Origin: an uncultured Alphaproteobacteria bacterium
GTDB lineage: Bacteria > Pseudomonadota > Alphaproteobacteria > Micropepsales > Micropepsaceae
Length of the DNA: 64,000 nucleotides
Reading direction: 5' to 3'
Assembly: GCA_903862715.1 (NCBI GenBank)
Contig: CAIOYY010000087.1
Span: 110,377 to 174,376 of the forward strand
Positions 41,860 to 52,007 of the stretch are shown here, one piece after another. The notes beneath the pieces are model-generated. The model ran no database searches and had not been told where the DNA came from. It saw only the letters and a program-made list of their open reading frames with translations. The position numbers were made by a program, and so were the translations under genes. Position 1 is the first letter of the stretch. Each line of letters starts with the position of its first letter.

Positions 41860-42933
41860 ATGAACACGCCCCGCCCCGATCTTTTGTTTCTCTGCGACCA
41901 TGCGTCGAATGCGGTTCCGCCGGAGCTGGAGACGCTCGGCCTGCCGGAATCCGCCTTTCACACCCATATCGCTTATGACATCGGCGCGGGCGCCCTGACC
42001 GAAGCGCTGGCGGCGCGGTTTTCCGCGCCCTCGATACTCGGACAGTGGTCACGCCTTGTGGTCGATCTCAACCGCGGCAGCGACGATCCGACGGTCGTCA
42101 TGCGCCTCTCCGATGGACGGATCATCCCCCGCAACCGCGACATCGATCGCGGCGAAATCGCGGACAGGATCCGGCGTTATCACGCGCCCTATCATGCGGA
42201 GATTACGGCGCACCTTGAGCCCTTCCGCGCGAGCGGGCAAATTCCGGTTCTAGTCTCGATCCACAGTTTTACGCCCGTCTGGCGCGGCGCCGCACGTCCC
42301 TGGCATTTTGGCATTCTGTGGGACCGCGACGACCGGCTGGCACGGCCATTGATCAACCGCCTTGGCCGCGAGACGGACTTCGTCACCGGCGACAACGAAC
42401 CCTATGACGGCGAACTGGAGAATGACTGCCTCTACCGGCACGCTACGATGAACGGGTTTCCGCACGTCCTGATCGAAGTACGGCAGGACCTGATCGCGGA
42501 TGCTGCGGGCGTGGCGATGATTGCCGCGCGGCTGGAACCCGTGCTGCGCGATGCGCTGGCGGCCATGGGACCTGCACAACTCGGTTTTACCCGGGCTTTG
42601 CCCGGCCCCCTCAATGAAAAAGGAGAACCCGTCATGGACGAGAAAACGCGCACCGAGCTGGAGGCTGCGGCGTTCCGGCGTCTGGTCGGTCACTTACGCG
42701 CCCGCACGGATGTTCAGAATATCGACCTGATGAACCTCGCCGGGTTCTGCCGCAATTGCCTTGGCGACTGGTATCGCGAAGCCGCGGCCGAAAAGGGTAT
42801 CGCGCTGGAGAAGGACGACGCCCGCGAAATCGTTTACGGCATGCCGCCCGCCGAGTGGAAAAAACGCTATCAGAAGGAAGCGTCCCCGGACGCCGCGGCG
42901 CAATTTGCAAAAAGCCACAAGACTCACAGCTAA
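41860..42933 (+). CDS. N-formylglutamate amidohydrolase fused in frame to a C-terminal DUF1244 domain
   Basis: LLFLCDHASNAVPPELETLG...LVVDLNRGSDDP...; C-term LEAAAFRRLVGHLRARTDVQNIDLMNLAGFCRNCLGDWYREAA. Confidence 0.88.
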   Translation: MNTPRPDLLFLCDHASNAVPPELETLGLPESAFHTHIAYDIGAGALTEALAARFSAPSILGQWSRLVVDLNRGSDDPTVVMRLSDGRIIPRNRDIDRGEIADRIRRYHAPYHAEITAHLEPFRASGQIPVLVSIHSFTPVWRGAARPWHFGILWDRDDRLARPLINRLGRETDFVTGDNEPYDGELENDCLYRHATMNGFPHVLIEVRQDLIADAAGVAMIAARLEPVLRDALAAMGPAQLGFTRALPGPLNEKGEPVMDEKTRTELEAAAFRRLVGHLRARTDVQNIDLMNLAGFCRNCLGDWYREAAAEKGIALEKDDAREIVYGMPPAEWKKRYQKEASPDAAAQFAKSHKTHS

Positions 42934-43018
42934 AGCGGTGAACGGGCGCCTCCGCCCCTTTCCGTAACCGGTGCGCCCGGTCTATCTCATCGGCGCAAGC
43001 GACAGATGGGAGCGACGC

Positions 43019-43261
43019 ATGGCCAAATCGGGCTTTGCCGCAGGTCAACTCAAATCACTGATCGAGCGTATCGAACGCCTCGAAGAGGAAAAGGCCGCTC
43101 TCGCCGCCGATATCCGTGAAGTCTATTCCGAAGCCAAGGGCACCGGCTTCGACGTCAAGATCATGCGTCAGATCATTCGCATGCGAAAAGTCGAGAAGGC
43201 CGACCTGCAGGAGCAGGAAGCCATTCTCGATCTCTATCTCTCCGCGCTGGGAATGCGCTGA
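43019..43261 (+). CDS. gapR: GapR/DUF2312 nucleoid-associated protein
   Basis: IERIERLEEEKAALAADIREVYSEAKGTGFDVKIMRQIIRMRKVEKADLQEQEAILDLYLSALG. Confidence 0.95.
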   Translation: MAKSGFAAGQLKSLIERIERLEEEKAALAADIREVYSEAKGTGFDVKIMRQIIRMRKVEKADLQEQEAILDLYLSALGMR

Positions 43262-43267
43262 GGTTCC

Positions 43268-44770
43268 TTAAGCGCTGGCGCGCTTGGCCTCGGGCATGTC
43301 GTCTTCCTCTTCCGTGCCCTCACCGACATCAAGGCCGAATTCCTTCAGCTTGCGATAAAGCGTGGAACGTCCAATGCCGAGTCGGCGCGCGACTTCCGAC
43401 ATGCGCCCCTCGTAGCGACCGATGGCCATGCGAATGACTTCGGCTTCGAGTTCTTCCAGCTTGCGCATATGATCGGCGGCGTCCGTGCCCAGAATCGCGT
43501 AGGGCGACTCGTTGCGGGACGGCGTGCCGCGCGTCGCGGGGACGGCGGAGATGGTTCCCGACGCGCTGCGCGCTTCCGGAGAAACGCCCATCGCACTTGC
43601 GATCTGCGGAAAATCCATCACATCCAGCGCATCGGTGTCACACAGGACAATCGCGCGGAAGATGGTGTTCTCCAGCTGGCGGACATTGCCCGGCCAGTTA
43701 TAGGAATCGAGTAGCGCCATGGCTTCATGCGTGAAGCCCGAGATCGGCTTGTTTTCCTCCGCCGCAAAACGCGCGACGAAATATTGCGCCAGCGCCTGCA
43801 CGTCTTCGTGTCGTTCGCGCAAGGGCGGAATGTGAATGGGAAACACGTTGAGACGGTAATAGAGATCCTCACGAAACTTGCCGTCGCGCGTATGATCGGC
43901 GAGATCGCGGTTGGTTGCCGATACGATGCGGACATCGACCTTTACCGGGCGCTTCGCACCAACCGGGTCGATTTCGCCTTCCTGCAGGGCGCGCAGGAGC
44001 TTAACCTGCATGTCGAAGCGCAATTCGCCGATTTCGTCGAGGAACAGCGTACCGCCATCGGCTTCCTGAAATTTGCCGAGATGTTTGTCGGTCGCGCCGG
44101 TAAACGCGCCCTTTTCATGACCGAATAGAATGCTTTCGATCAGATTTTCCGGAATGGCGCCGCAGTTCAGTGTGACAAAAGGTTTGCCCGCGCGGTCGGA
44201 GCAGCCTTGAATCGCGCGTGCGATCAGTTCCTTGCCGACGCCGGATTCGCCTTCAATCAGAATGGGAATATTCGATTGCGCGGCGCGCTGGCCGAGGCGA
44301 ATCACCTGGCGCATGGCCGAACTTTTCGCAATCAGGTCATCGAATACCAGAAGATTGCTCTGCTTCTTCTTGAGACGCGTCACTTCACCGGACAGAACGC
44401 CAAGCTTCAACGCATTCTGGATCGATACCTTGATCCGTTCGGGTGAGGCGGGCTTGACCAGAAAGTCAGTTGCGCCGGCGCGCATCGCTTCCACCGCGGA
44501 ATCGATCCCGCCTTTGGCGGTCAGCACGATGACAGGAATTTCCTGATTAACGGCGCGCAGTTTCGTCAGCACCTCGATGCCGTCAATGTCAGGCATGACT
44601 AGATCAAGGAGCGTCAGCGAAATGGTTTCGCCGCGCGGGGAAAGAAGAAGATCGAGCGCAGGCCCGCCGCCCGGTGCGGTAACAACCGTCAGGCCGAGAC
44701 GGCTGATCGCCGCTTCTAAGAGGCGGCGCTGAACCGGATCGTCATCGACAATGAGAATTGTTTGAGCCAT
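43268..44770 (-). CDS. sigma-54-dependent response regulator (NtrC family)
   Basis: Receiver domain, AAA+ [20 protein letters not shown] loop, C-terminal Fis-type HTH. Confidence 0.95.
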   Translation of the reverse strand: MAQTILIVDDDPVQRRLLEAAISRLGLTVVTAPGGGPALDLLLSPRGETISLTLLDLVMPDIDGIEVLTKLRAVNQEIPVIVLTAKGGIDSAVEAMRAGATDFLVKPASPERIKVSIQNALKLGVLSGEVTRLKKKQSNLLVFDDLIAKSSAMRQVIRLGQRAAQSNIPILIEGESGVGKELIARAIQGCSDRAGKPFVTLNCGAIPENLIESILFGHEKGAFTGATDKHLGKFQEADGGTLFLDEIGELRFDMQVKLLRALQEGEIDPVGAKRPVKVDVRIVSATNRDLADHTRDGKFREDLYYRLNVFPIHIPPLRERHEDVQALAQYFVARFAAEENKPISGFTHEAMALLDSYNWPGNVRQLENTIFRAIVLCDTDALDVMDFPQIASAMGVSPEARSASGTISAVPATRGTPSRNESPYAILGTDAADHMRKLEELEAEVIRMAIGRYEGRMSEVARRLGIGRSTLYRKLKEFGLDVGEGTEEEDDMPEAKRASA

Positions 44771-44934
44771 GAGCCGCTGAGACACCCTATTTTGTTCGGG
44801 CGATCATGCCCCCTTAAGTGTAAAAGCAAGTTTAAACGTCCCGAAATGTGCCACCGATTATGGGAAAAAACCGGTTTCGGTTGGTGGACCTGCCTTGATG
44901 ATTAATAGAACCTTTCCGTGAGACCGCGCAGATA

Positions 44935-45966
44935 ATGGATCTCTCCCATCATAGCGACGCGTTCTGGGATATCTTCATCGGCGAATGCATTCGCCTTAAG
45001 GCTCCGCTTTACCGGCGCTTGACCGAGGGTGTGCGTGACGACGCGGAATTGCGGGCGATGGCGGCGCAGGCGAAACCGGGACAGCCCATGGCGAATATGC
45101 TTTTCGCCGCAGTCCACTATCTTTTGTTGCGCGGCGCGCAGCATCCGCTTCGCTCGCATTACGCGACGTTGGGACCGGTAGAAGCTTTCGGCGATCCCTT
45201 TCCGCTGTTTCGCGATTTCTGCCTTTCGCACGGCGAAGAGATTTCGGCCCTCATTGTGTCGCGCGTCACCAACACCAATGAGGTCGGGCGCTCGGCACTG
45301 CTCTATGCCGGATTTTCCGTCCTTGCATCGCGGGCCGAAGCGCCGCTTCACCTGATCGAGATCGGACCCAGCGCAGGCCTCAATATGTTCTGGGACCGCT
45401 ACGCTTATCGCTTCTTTCAGGATGGCGTTGCATTGAGGGCAGGTGGCGAAGACGCGACGCCCGTCATCGACATGGAAGTATCCGGCGGCATGCCGCCTCT
45501 GGGGCCGCCGCCGGATATCGGAGTGCGGCTCGGCCTTGAGCGCGATCCCGTGGATCTGTCCCTCGAAACTGACCGCGACTGGCTGCGGGCTCTTATCTGG
45601 CCCGACCATCCGGGCCGTTTCCGTCGGCTCGAAGCCGCGCTTGCCGCTACGCGGAATGTGCATCCGGATATCCGTAAAGGTGACGCCCTCGACCTCATCG
45701 GCGGCGCCATGGCGAACATGCCTCGCAGCGGCACGCTCTGCGTCTTCCACACCATGGCGACCTATCAATTTTCCCGTGAAGACCGCGAGGCGCTGGACGC
45801 CCTGCTGACCATTGCCGGTCTTCGCCGCCCGGTCTGGCGGCTTTCCATGGAGTGGCATGAAGGGGATTACCCGCTGATGCTGACGCGCTACCGCGACGGG
45901 TTCATGGAGCCTCAGTGCCTCGCGCACTGTGACCCGCATGGCCGTTCAATGGTGTGGCGATCGTGA
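44935..45966 (+). CDS. DUF2332 family protein
   Basis: FWDIFIGECIRLKAPLYRRLTEGV...GRSALLYAGFSVLASRAEAPLHLIEIGPSAGLNM; methyltransferase-like motif. Confidence 0.82.
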   Translation: MDLSHHSDAFWDIFIGECIRLKAPLYRRLTEGVRDDAELRAMAAQAKPGQPMANMLFAAVHYLLLRGAQHPLRSHYATLGPVEAFGDPFPLFRDFCLSHGEEISALIVSRVTNTNEVGRSALLYAGFSVLASRAEAPLHLIEIGPSAGLNMFWDRYAYRFFQDGVALRAGGEDATPVIDMEVSGGMPPLGPPPDIGVRLGLERDPVDLSLETDRDWLRALIWPDHPGRFRRLEAALAATRNVHPDIRKGDALDLIGGAMANMPRSGTLCVFHTMATYQFSREDREALDALLTIAGLRRPVWRLSMEWHEGDYPLMLTRYRDGFMEPQCLAHCDPHGRSMVWRS

Positions 45967-46070
45967 TACACGCAAAGGTTGTATACCGCGCCTTTAAGCC
46001 GCCCGTAACGAGCCTTGCACCGGGCAATCCTTTGCGGTTACTTCGCGGGATATAATTAAGAGGGGATGAC

Positions 46071-46241
46071 ATGGCTCACCACACCCATGACGGCGATCAT
46101 CACGACCATTCCGCCCACGGCACAATGGACATCAGCGAACATCTGAAGACCTGGAACGGCTTCTGGGCGGGCACGAAATGGTCCACGATCGGTCTGGTCC
46201 TGCTGGCCATCTTGCTTGCGATTTTCCGCACCAATCCCTGA
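46071..46241 (+). CDS. aa3-type cytochrome c oxidase subunit IV
   Basis: MAHHTHDGDHHDHSAHGTMDISEHLKTWNGFWAGTKWSTIGLVLLAIFLAIFRTNP; upstream of pntAA as in many alphaproteobacteria. Confidence 0.9.
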   Translation: MAHHTHDGDHHDHSAHGTMDISEHLKTWNGFWAGTKWSTIGLVLLAILLAIFRTNP

Positions 46242-46304
46242 TTCAAGCGCCTGACGACTGGTTTCCCGCCTTTCGCTCCTTCTTAAGACGAAGGTTTCCC
46301 GGTC

Positions 46305-47435
46305 ATGATCATTGCGATTCCCAAAGAGCGCCACACGGGCGAAACCCGCGTAGCCGCGACTCCGGAAACCGTTAAGAAGCTCAAGGGCCTGGGCCTCGAC
46401 ATCGTAGTCGAGACAGGCGCAGGCGCGTCGATCCGCGTGCCCGACACCGATTATGAAGCCATGGGTGCAGCGATTGCGCCGAACGCCGCCGATACGCTGC
46501 GCTCCGCCGATATTGTTCTGAAGGTACGCCCGCCTGGAAGCGACGAAATCGCGCTGATGAAGCGCGGCGCGATTCTCGCGGCGCTTCTCTCGCCCGCCAC
46601 CGAGAAAGATTCGATCCAGAAGCTGGCCGATGCGGGCGTCGACGCGTTCGCCATGGAATTTCTGCCGCGTATTTCGCGCGCACAGGCGATGGACGTGTTG
46701 TCCTCGCAGGCCAATCTTGCCGGGTATAAAGCCGTAATCGACGCCGCTGCCGCCTTCGGGCGCGCCATGCCGATGATGATGACGGCCGCGGGCACCATCG
46801 CCCCTGCGCGCGTGCTCGTGATGGGCGCGGGCGTTGCAGGATTGCAGGCCATCGCCACCGCGCGGCGCTTGGGCGCCATCGTGTCGGCCACTGACGTACG
46901 CCCGGCGACGAAAGAACAGGTCGAATCCCTGGGCGCGACCTTTGTTGCGGTGATGGACGACGAATTCAAGCAGGCGCAGACCGCCGCCGGTTACGCCAAG
47001 GAAATGTCACCGGAATATAAGGCCAAGCAGGCCGACCTGATCGCCGAGACGATCAAGAAACAGGATATCGTCATCACCACCGCGCTGATCCCGGGCCGCA
47101 AGGCGCCGGTGCTGGTCACCGAAGAGATGGTGAAGACGATGAAGCCCGGCTCGGTCATCGTCGATCTCGCCGCAGAGCAAGGCGGCAATTGTCCGCTCAC
47201 CAAACCGAATGAAGTATGCGAAATCCATGGCGTGACCTTTATCGGCTACACCAATCTGCCGGGTCGGCTCGCCATCGACGCATCAAGCCTTTATGCGCGC
47301 AACCTGTTCAATTTCGTCAGCCTCTTCGTCGATAAGAAAACCGGCGAAGCAAAGCTCGACTGGAACGACGACATTATTAAAGGCTCCGGCGTAACCCGCG
47401 ACGGCGCCTTCGTTCACCCGGCGCTCAAAGGATAA
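46305..47435 (+). CDS. pntAA: NAD(P) transhydrogenase subunit alpha part 1
   Basis: [64 protein letters not shown]. Confidence 0.96.
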   Translation: MIIAIPKERHTGETRVAATPETVKKLKGLGLDIVVETGAGASIRVPDTDYEAMGAAIAPNAADTLRSADIVLKVRPPGSDEIALMKRGAILAALLSPATEKDSIQKLADAGVDAFAMEFLPRISRAQAMDVLSSQANLAGYKAVIDAAAAFGRAMPMMMTAAGTIAPARVLVMGAGVAGLQAIATARRLGAIVSATDVRPATKEQVESLGATFVAVMDDEFKQAQTAAGYAKEMSPEYKAKQADLIAETIKKQDIVITTALIPGRKAPVLVTEEMVKTMKPGSVIVDLAAEQGGNCPLTKPNEVCEIHGVTFIGYTNLPGRLAIDASSLYARNLFNFVSLFVDKKTGEAKLDWNDDIIKGSGVTRDGAFVHPALKG

Positions 47436-47439
47436 GATC

Positions 47440-47748
47440 ATGGAAGCGATCGACCCGTTCGTTTTCCGTTTTTCGATTTTCATTCTAGCCTGCTTCGTCG
47501 GCTATTTCGTCGTCTGGAGCGTGACGCCGGCATTGCACACGCCATTGATGAGCGTGACCAACGCCATTTCCTCCGTGATCGTGGTCGGCGCGCTGATCGC
47601 GCTTGCCGTGCCCGCGGTGTCTGCCGAATCCTGGCTCTCCAAGGGGCTCGGCTTTGTTGCGCTCATTCTGGCTTCGGTGAATATTTTCGGCGGCTTCCTG
47701 GTCACCCAGCGCATGCTCGCCATGTACAAGAAAAAAGAAAAGAAATGA
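47440..47748 (+). CDS. pntAB: NAD(P) transhydrogenase subunit alpha part 2
   Basis: [34 protein letters not shown]; between pntAA and pntB. Confidence 0.95.
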   Translation: MEAIDPFVFRFSIFILACFVGYFVVWSVTPALHTPLMSVTNAISSVIVVGALIALAVPAVSAESWLSKGLGFVALILASVNIFGGFLVTQRMLAMYKKKEKK

Positions 47749-47762
47749 GCGCGGGGGAATAG

Positions 47763-49160
47763 ATGAACGCCAATCTCGCCGCGATTGCCTATCTCGTCTC
47801 GGGTGTTCTTTTCATCCTTGCGTTGCGCGGACTTTCGAGCCCCGCCACATCGCGTGCGGGCAACCGCAACGGCATGATCGGCATGGCCATCGCCATCGTC
47901 ACCACGCTTCTGGTGACGGGCGAAAAAGACGCGCTTACCTGGGGGCTGATCATTCTTGGTCTCGCCATTGGCGGCGGCATCGGCGCGCTTACGGCCAAGC
48001 GCATCGCCATGACGGCCATGCCGCAGCTCGTTGCCTTCTTCCATTCGCTGGTGGGTCTGGCGGCGGTGCTTGTCGCGGCGGCGGCGCTTTACAGCCCCGA
48101 GGCCTACCATATCGGCGTGGCCGGCGGGATTCACGCCTTCAGCATCATCGAGATGAGCCTGGGCGTTACGGTCGGCGCCATTACGTTTACCGGTTCGATC
48201 ATCGCCTTTGCGAAACTGAACGGCAACATGTCGGGGGCGCCGATCATTCTGCCCGCGCGCCACCTTATCAACATCGCACTGCTGGCCGGCATTGTCGGTC
48301 TCAGCCTCTATTTCATCAGCGCGCAAGAACCCTGGATCTTCTGGGCCATCACGGTGCTGTCGCTAATTCTCGGCTTCACTCTTATCATTCCCATCGGCGG
48401 CGCGGATATGCCGGTCGTCGTTTCGATGCTGAATTCCTATTCGGGCTGGGCAGCGGCGCTGATCGGTTTCACGCTGGAGAACACCGCGCTGATCATCACC
48501 GGCGCGCTGGTAGGTTCTTCGGGCGCCATTCTTTCCTACATCATGTGCAAGGGCATGAACCGGTCCTTCATCTCCGTCATCGCAGGCGGCTTCGGCGGCG
48601 AAATGGCGGCGGCCAGCGGCGCGGTGGAAACACGCCCGGTGAAGCAGGGTTCGGCGGACGATGCCGCCTTCATCATGAAGAATGCAGGCTCGGTCATCAT
48701 TGTCCCGGGCTACGGCATGGCGGTGGCGCAGGCGCAGCATGCGCTTCGCGAAATGGCCGACAAGCTGAAAGCCGAAGGCGTGAAAGTCTCCTACGCCATT
48801 CATCCGGTGGCGGGCCGCATGCCCGGCCACATGAACGTGCTGCTCGCCGAAGCGAATGTGCCTTACGACGAAGTCTTCGAACTCGAAGACATCAATTCTC
48901 AATTCGCGCAGGCGGATGTCGCCTATGTCATAGGCGCCAATGACGTGACCAATCCGGCCGCGAAGTCCAATCCGCAATCGCCGATCTTCGGTATGCCGAT
49001 CCTCGATGTCGAGAAGGCGAAAACCGTCCTCTTCATCAAACGCGGCATGGGTTCAGGCTATGCCGGCATCGAGAACGAACTTTTCTTCCGCGACAACACG
49101 ATGATGCTGTTTGCCGACGCGAAGAAGATGACGGAAGAAATCGTCAAGGCCCTGGGCTAA
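47763..49160 (+). CDS. pntB: NAD(P) transhydrogenase subunit beta
   Basis: Multi-TM N-term; VIIVPGYGMAVAQAQHALREMADKLKAEGVKVSYAIHPVAGRMPGHMNVLLAEANVPYDEV. Confidence 0.97.
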   Translation: MNANLAAIAYLVSGVLFILALRGLSSPATSRAGNRNGMIGMAIAIVTTLLVTGEKDALTWGLIILGLAIGGGIGALTAKRIAMTAMPQLVAFFHSLVGLAAVLVAAAALYSPEAYHIGVAGGIHAFSIIEMSLGVTVGAITFTGSIIAFAKLNGNMSGAPIILPARHLINIALLAGIVGLSLYFISAQEPWIFWAITVLSLILGFTLIIPIGGADMPVVVSMLNSYSGWAAALIGFTLENTALIITGALVGSSGAILSYIMCKGMNRSFISVIAGGFGGEMAAASGAVETRPVKQGSADDAAFIMKNAGSVIIVPGYGMAVAQAQHALREMADKLKAEGVKVSYAIHPVAGRMPGHMNVLLAEANVPYDEVFELEDINSQFAQADVAYVIGANDVTNPAAKSNPQSPIFGMPILDVEKAKTVLFIKRGMGSGYAGIENELFFRDNTMMLFADAKKMTEEIVKALG

Positions 49161-49181
49161 TCCCGGTCCGGAAAATTCTTC

Positions 49182-49667
49182 ATGACCGACTTCTCCATCC
49201 GCGAGGGAATTTTCCCCAAGGACAAGCCCTTGGCGATCCGCTTCATAACCGGACTGCAGCGCTTCGAGAGCGCGTTCGAAAAGGATCGCCGCCTCGATTC
49301 CACCTATGCCGAAGACTTCTTCGCCATTCAGATGCAACGCGTGGCCACCAAACATGGCCGCGTTTTCTTCGCCGAAGATGCAAGCGGCAACGCACTCGGA
49401 TGGGCCATCGCCCATGAGGCGGAAGCGGAGGTCTATGTTGTCCCTGAGGACCGCATCTATGGCTTTGTCGGAGAGCTGTTCGTCGAGGAAGCGGCAAGAG
49501 GCCAAGGCGTCGGACGCGCGCTCATGAAGGCCTGTGAGGACTGGGCCAGGGAACGCGGGTTGAAGCTCATCATGGTCGCAGCGCTGAACGGGAATGACGG
49601 CGCCCTCGCCCTCTACAAGGCCACGGATTTCGTCCCCTATCTGACGACATTACGCAAATATATTTGA
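49182..49667 (+). CDS. GNAT family N-acetyltransferase
   Basis: IYGFVGELFVEEAARGQGVGRALMKACEDWARERGLKLIMVAALNGNDGALALYKATDF. Confidence 0.9.
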   Translation: MTDFSIREGIFPKDKPLAIRFITGLQRFESAFEKDRRLDSTYAEDFFAIQMQRVATKHGRVFFAEDASGNALGWAIAHEAEAEVYVVPEDRIYGFVGELFVEEAARGQGVGRALMKACEDWARERGLKLIMVAALNGNDGALALYKATDFVPYLTTLRKYI

Positions 49668-49719
49668 CTCTTCATTGCCGGGCCTCGCCTAAGCCAGGTC
49701 TTTCGCGCAAAATGCGGCT

Positions 49720-50430
49720 ATGCATGGATTTCTGACCGCCGCGGAATGGGAGGCGCTTGCGCTGTCGTTTCGCGTGGCGAGCATCGCCGTACTCTGCGGC
49801 CTACCCTTCGCGTTCTTCGCGGCGCTTCTTCTCGCGCGCACGCAATTTCGCGGCAAGGCACTGGTGGACGGGCTTGTTCATCTGCCGCTGATCCTGCCGC
49901 CTGTCGCCATCGGGTATCTTCTGCTTGTCAGCTTCGGCACGCGCGCGCCGCTCGGTGCCTTTCTCTATGAGACCTTCGGCATTCGTTTCGTGTTCAGCTG
50001 GACGGGCGCGGTACTGGCCTCGGCGCTTCTCACCTTTCCCTTTCAGGTGCGCGCGATCCGCCTCGCGCTGGAATCCGAACCGGCCGGCCTGAAAGAAGCC
50101 GCGCAAGCGCTGGGTGCCAATCGCTGGGACCGTCTCTGGAGTCTGCATCTGCCGCTCGCGACGCCCGGTATCATCGCGGGAATGGTCACCGCTTTTGCCG
50201 CCTGCCTCGGTGAATTCGGCGCGATCATCACCTTCGTCTCCAACATTCCGGGCGAAACACGCACGATACCGCTAGCGATCTACACCGCGATTCAAAGTCC
50301 CGGCGGCGAAATGATGGCCGCGCGTCTTTCGGCGCTGTCCATCGCGCTGGCGCTCGGCGGATTGCTGCTGGCGGAATTTCTTGCGCGACGCGCCCGTGAG
50401 GCGACGGGTCAGGGGCCATTATCCCGATGA
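49720..50430 (+). CDS. modB: molybdate ABC transporter permease
   Basis: HLPLILPPVAIGYLLLVSFGTRAPLG...EAAQALGANRWDRLWSLHLPLATPGIIAGMVTAFAACLGEFGAIITF. Confidence 0.93.
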   Translation: MHGFLTAAEWEALALSFRVASIAVLCGLPFAFFAALLLARTQFRGKALVDGLVHLPLILPPVAIGYLLLVSFGTRAPLGAFLYETFGIRFVFSWTGAVLASALLTFPFQVRAIRLALESEPAGLKEAAQALGANRWDRLWSLHLPLATPGIIAGMVTAFAACLGEFGAIITFVSNIPGETRTIPLAIYTAIQSPGGEMMAARLSALSIALALGGLLLAEFLARRAREATGQGPLSR

Positions 50431-51512
50431 GCGCCGACATTTCCCTTCGTCATCGGCAGGGCGATTTCACGCTGGATGCAGCCTTTGGTTTTTCGGGCCC
50501 CGGCGTTACCGCTTTGTTCGGCCCTTCCGGCGCGGGAAAATCTACAATCCTCCACGCCATCGCCGGACTTGTTCGCCCCGACGCAGGCCGCATCACTGTT
50601 GACGGCGAAACGCTGTTCGACAGCGAAAGGAATATCTTTGTTCCGGCCCATAACCGCCGCGTGGGAATCGTCTTTCAAGATGCACGTCTGTTTCCGCATC
50701 TGAACGTGAAAGCCAACCTTCTCTACGGGGCAAAACGCGCGAAGGAAAAGCCGGGCGACAACGAGACGGCTTCCGTCATCGCGCTGCTCGGACTGGAAAC
50801 GCTCCTTGCACGTCAGCCGCGACATCTGTCGGGTGGCGAGCGTTCACGCGTCGCGCTAGGCCGCGCGCTTCTGATGCGCCCGCGTGCGCTTCTGCTCGAC
50901 GAACCCCTATCCGCGCTCGACGCCGCACGCAAAAGCGAAATCCTTCCCTATTTTGAACGTTTGCGCGATGAAAGCCGCATTCCCATCCTTTATGTCAGCC
51001 ATTCCATGGACGAGGTCGCGCGTCTCGCCGATCGGATTGCCATACTGAATGCGGGGCGCATTGTGGCGGAAGGTTCGCTGTTCGACGTGACCGCCAATCT
51101 CGACCTCATCGGCGGCGGCGCGCAGCTTCCGGGAACGGTTCTGGAGGCCAGCATAGCCGGCCATGACGCGGCACATGACATGAGCGAACTTGCCTTTGGC
51201 GGCGAACGGCTTTTCGTTCCTGCTCTGGGAAAACCGGCGGGCGCGCGCATCCGCATACGCATTGATGCACAGGATGTGATGCTGGCGCTGACGCGGCCCG
51301 AAGGAATCAGCGCCAATAATGTACTTGCCGCTATGGTGCTGGAGCTGAGGCCGGGGAACGGCGCCTATGAGGACGTATTGCTTGCGATCGGCGATATGCG
51401 GCTTGTCGCGCGGATCACCCGAAAATCCGCCGCACGGCTGAACCTCACGCCGGGTCTTTCTCTTTTTGCTGTCATCAAATCGGTGACTGTCGGCGGGCGC
51501 GACCCGCGTTAA
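50427..51512 (+). CDS. modC: molybdate ABC transporter ATP-binding protein
   Basis: ALFGPSGAGKSTILHAIAGLVRPDAGRI; LSGGERSRVALGRALLMRPRALLLDEPLSALD; C-terminal Mop-like domain. Confidence 0.93.
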   Translation: MSADISLRHRQGDFTLDAAFGFSGPGVTALFGPSGAGKSTILHAIAGLVRPDAGRITVDGETLFDSERNIFVPAHNRRVGIVFQDARLFPHLNVKANLLYGAKRAKEKPGDNETASVIALLGLETLLARQPRHLSGGERSRVALGRALLMRPRALLLDEPLSALDAARKSEILPYFERLRDESRIPILYVSHSMDEVARLADRIAILNAGRIVAEGSLFDVTANLDLIGGGAQLPGTVLEASIAGHDAAHDMSELAFGGERLFVPALGKPAGARIRIRIDAQDVMLALTRPEGISANNVLAAMVLELRPGNGAYEDVLLAIGDMRLVARITRKSAARLNLTPGLSLFAVIKSVTVGGRDPR

Positions 51513-51805
51513 TCCCAGACCGGCTTGTTGATCATGCTCTGGAACATGTCTTCCAGCGCCGTCTCCAATTCCGGGATCGTCACGGTTTTCTCAAGGTGCC
51601 ATTGCGGGGAGGCGCCGTGCAGATTTACGCGCCCGTCCTCCTGTTTCTCCAACCACATATGCCCGGCGCTCTCATGATGCTTGCCGCGCCAGTAATAGAT
51701 GATCAGCGACCGCAACGGCGGAAAGCGGTCGCGCACATAGACATGGAGCTCATGCTTCTCGGCCCAGGGCTTCAAAATCATGTCGATGTCGGCGTAGTCC
51801 GTCAT
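51509..51805 (-). CDS. conserved hypothetical protein
   Basis: MTDYADIDMILKPWAEKHELHVYVRDRFPPLRSLIIYYWRGKHHESAGHMWLEKQEDGRVNLHGASPQWHL. Confidence 0.6.
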   Translation of the reverse strand: MTDYADIDMILKPWAEKHELHVYVRDRFPPLRSLIIYYWRGKHHESAGHMWLEKQEDGRVNLHGASPQWHLEKTVTIPELETALEDMFQSMINKPVWD

Positions 51806-52007
51806 TTTCTTTCCATTTTCCGAAAGGTTCGTCCCTGTGCGGCCACGCATAGCATATTTGGCCCCAAGGCAAGAAACGGCTTTGATGCCGGTCAAAAAGA
51901 GGCGATCTGCAACGGGACGCGCGTCACGCCGTACAACCCATGCTAGATTTTCCGCAAAACGGGGCAATGCTGGCGGGGCACCGTCCGGCGGGAAAAGGGG
52001 AAATGCC

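Noticed and set aside
47430-47445. Apparent split of transhydrogenase alpha subunit into two ORFs
   Set aside because: The pntAA/pntAB split is the normal alphaproteobacterial arrangement, not a frameshift.
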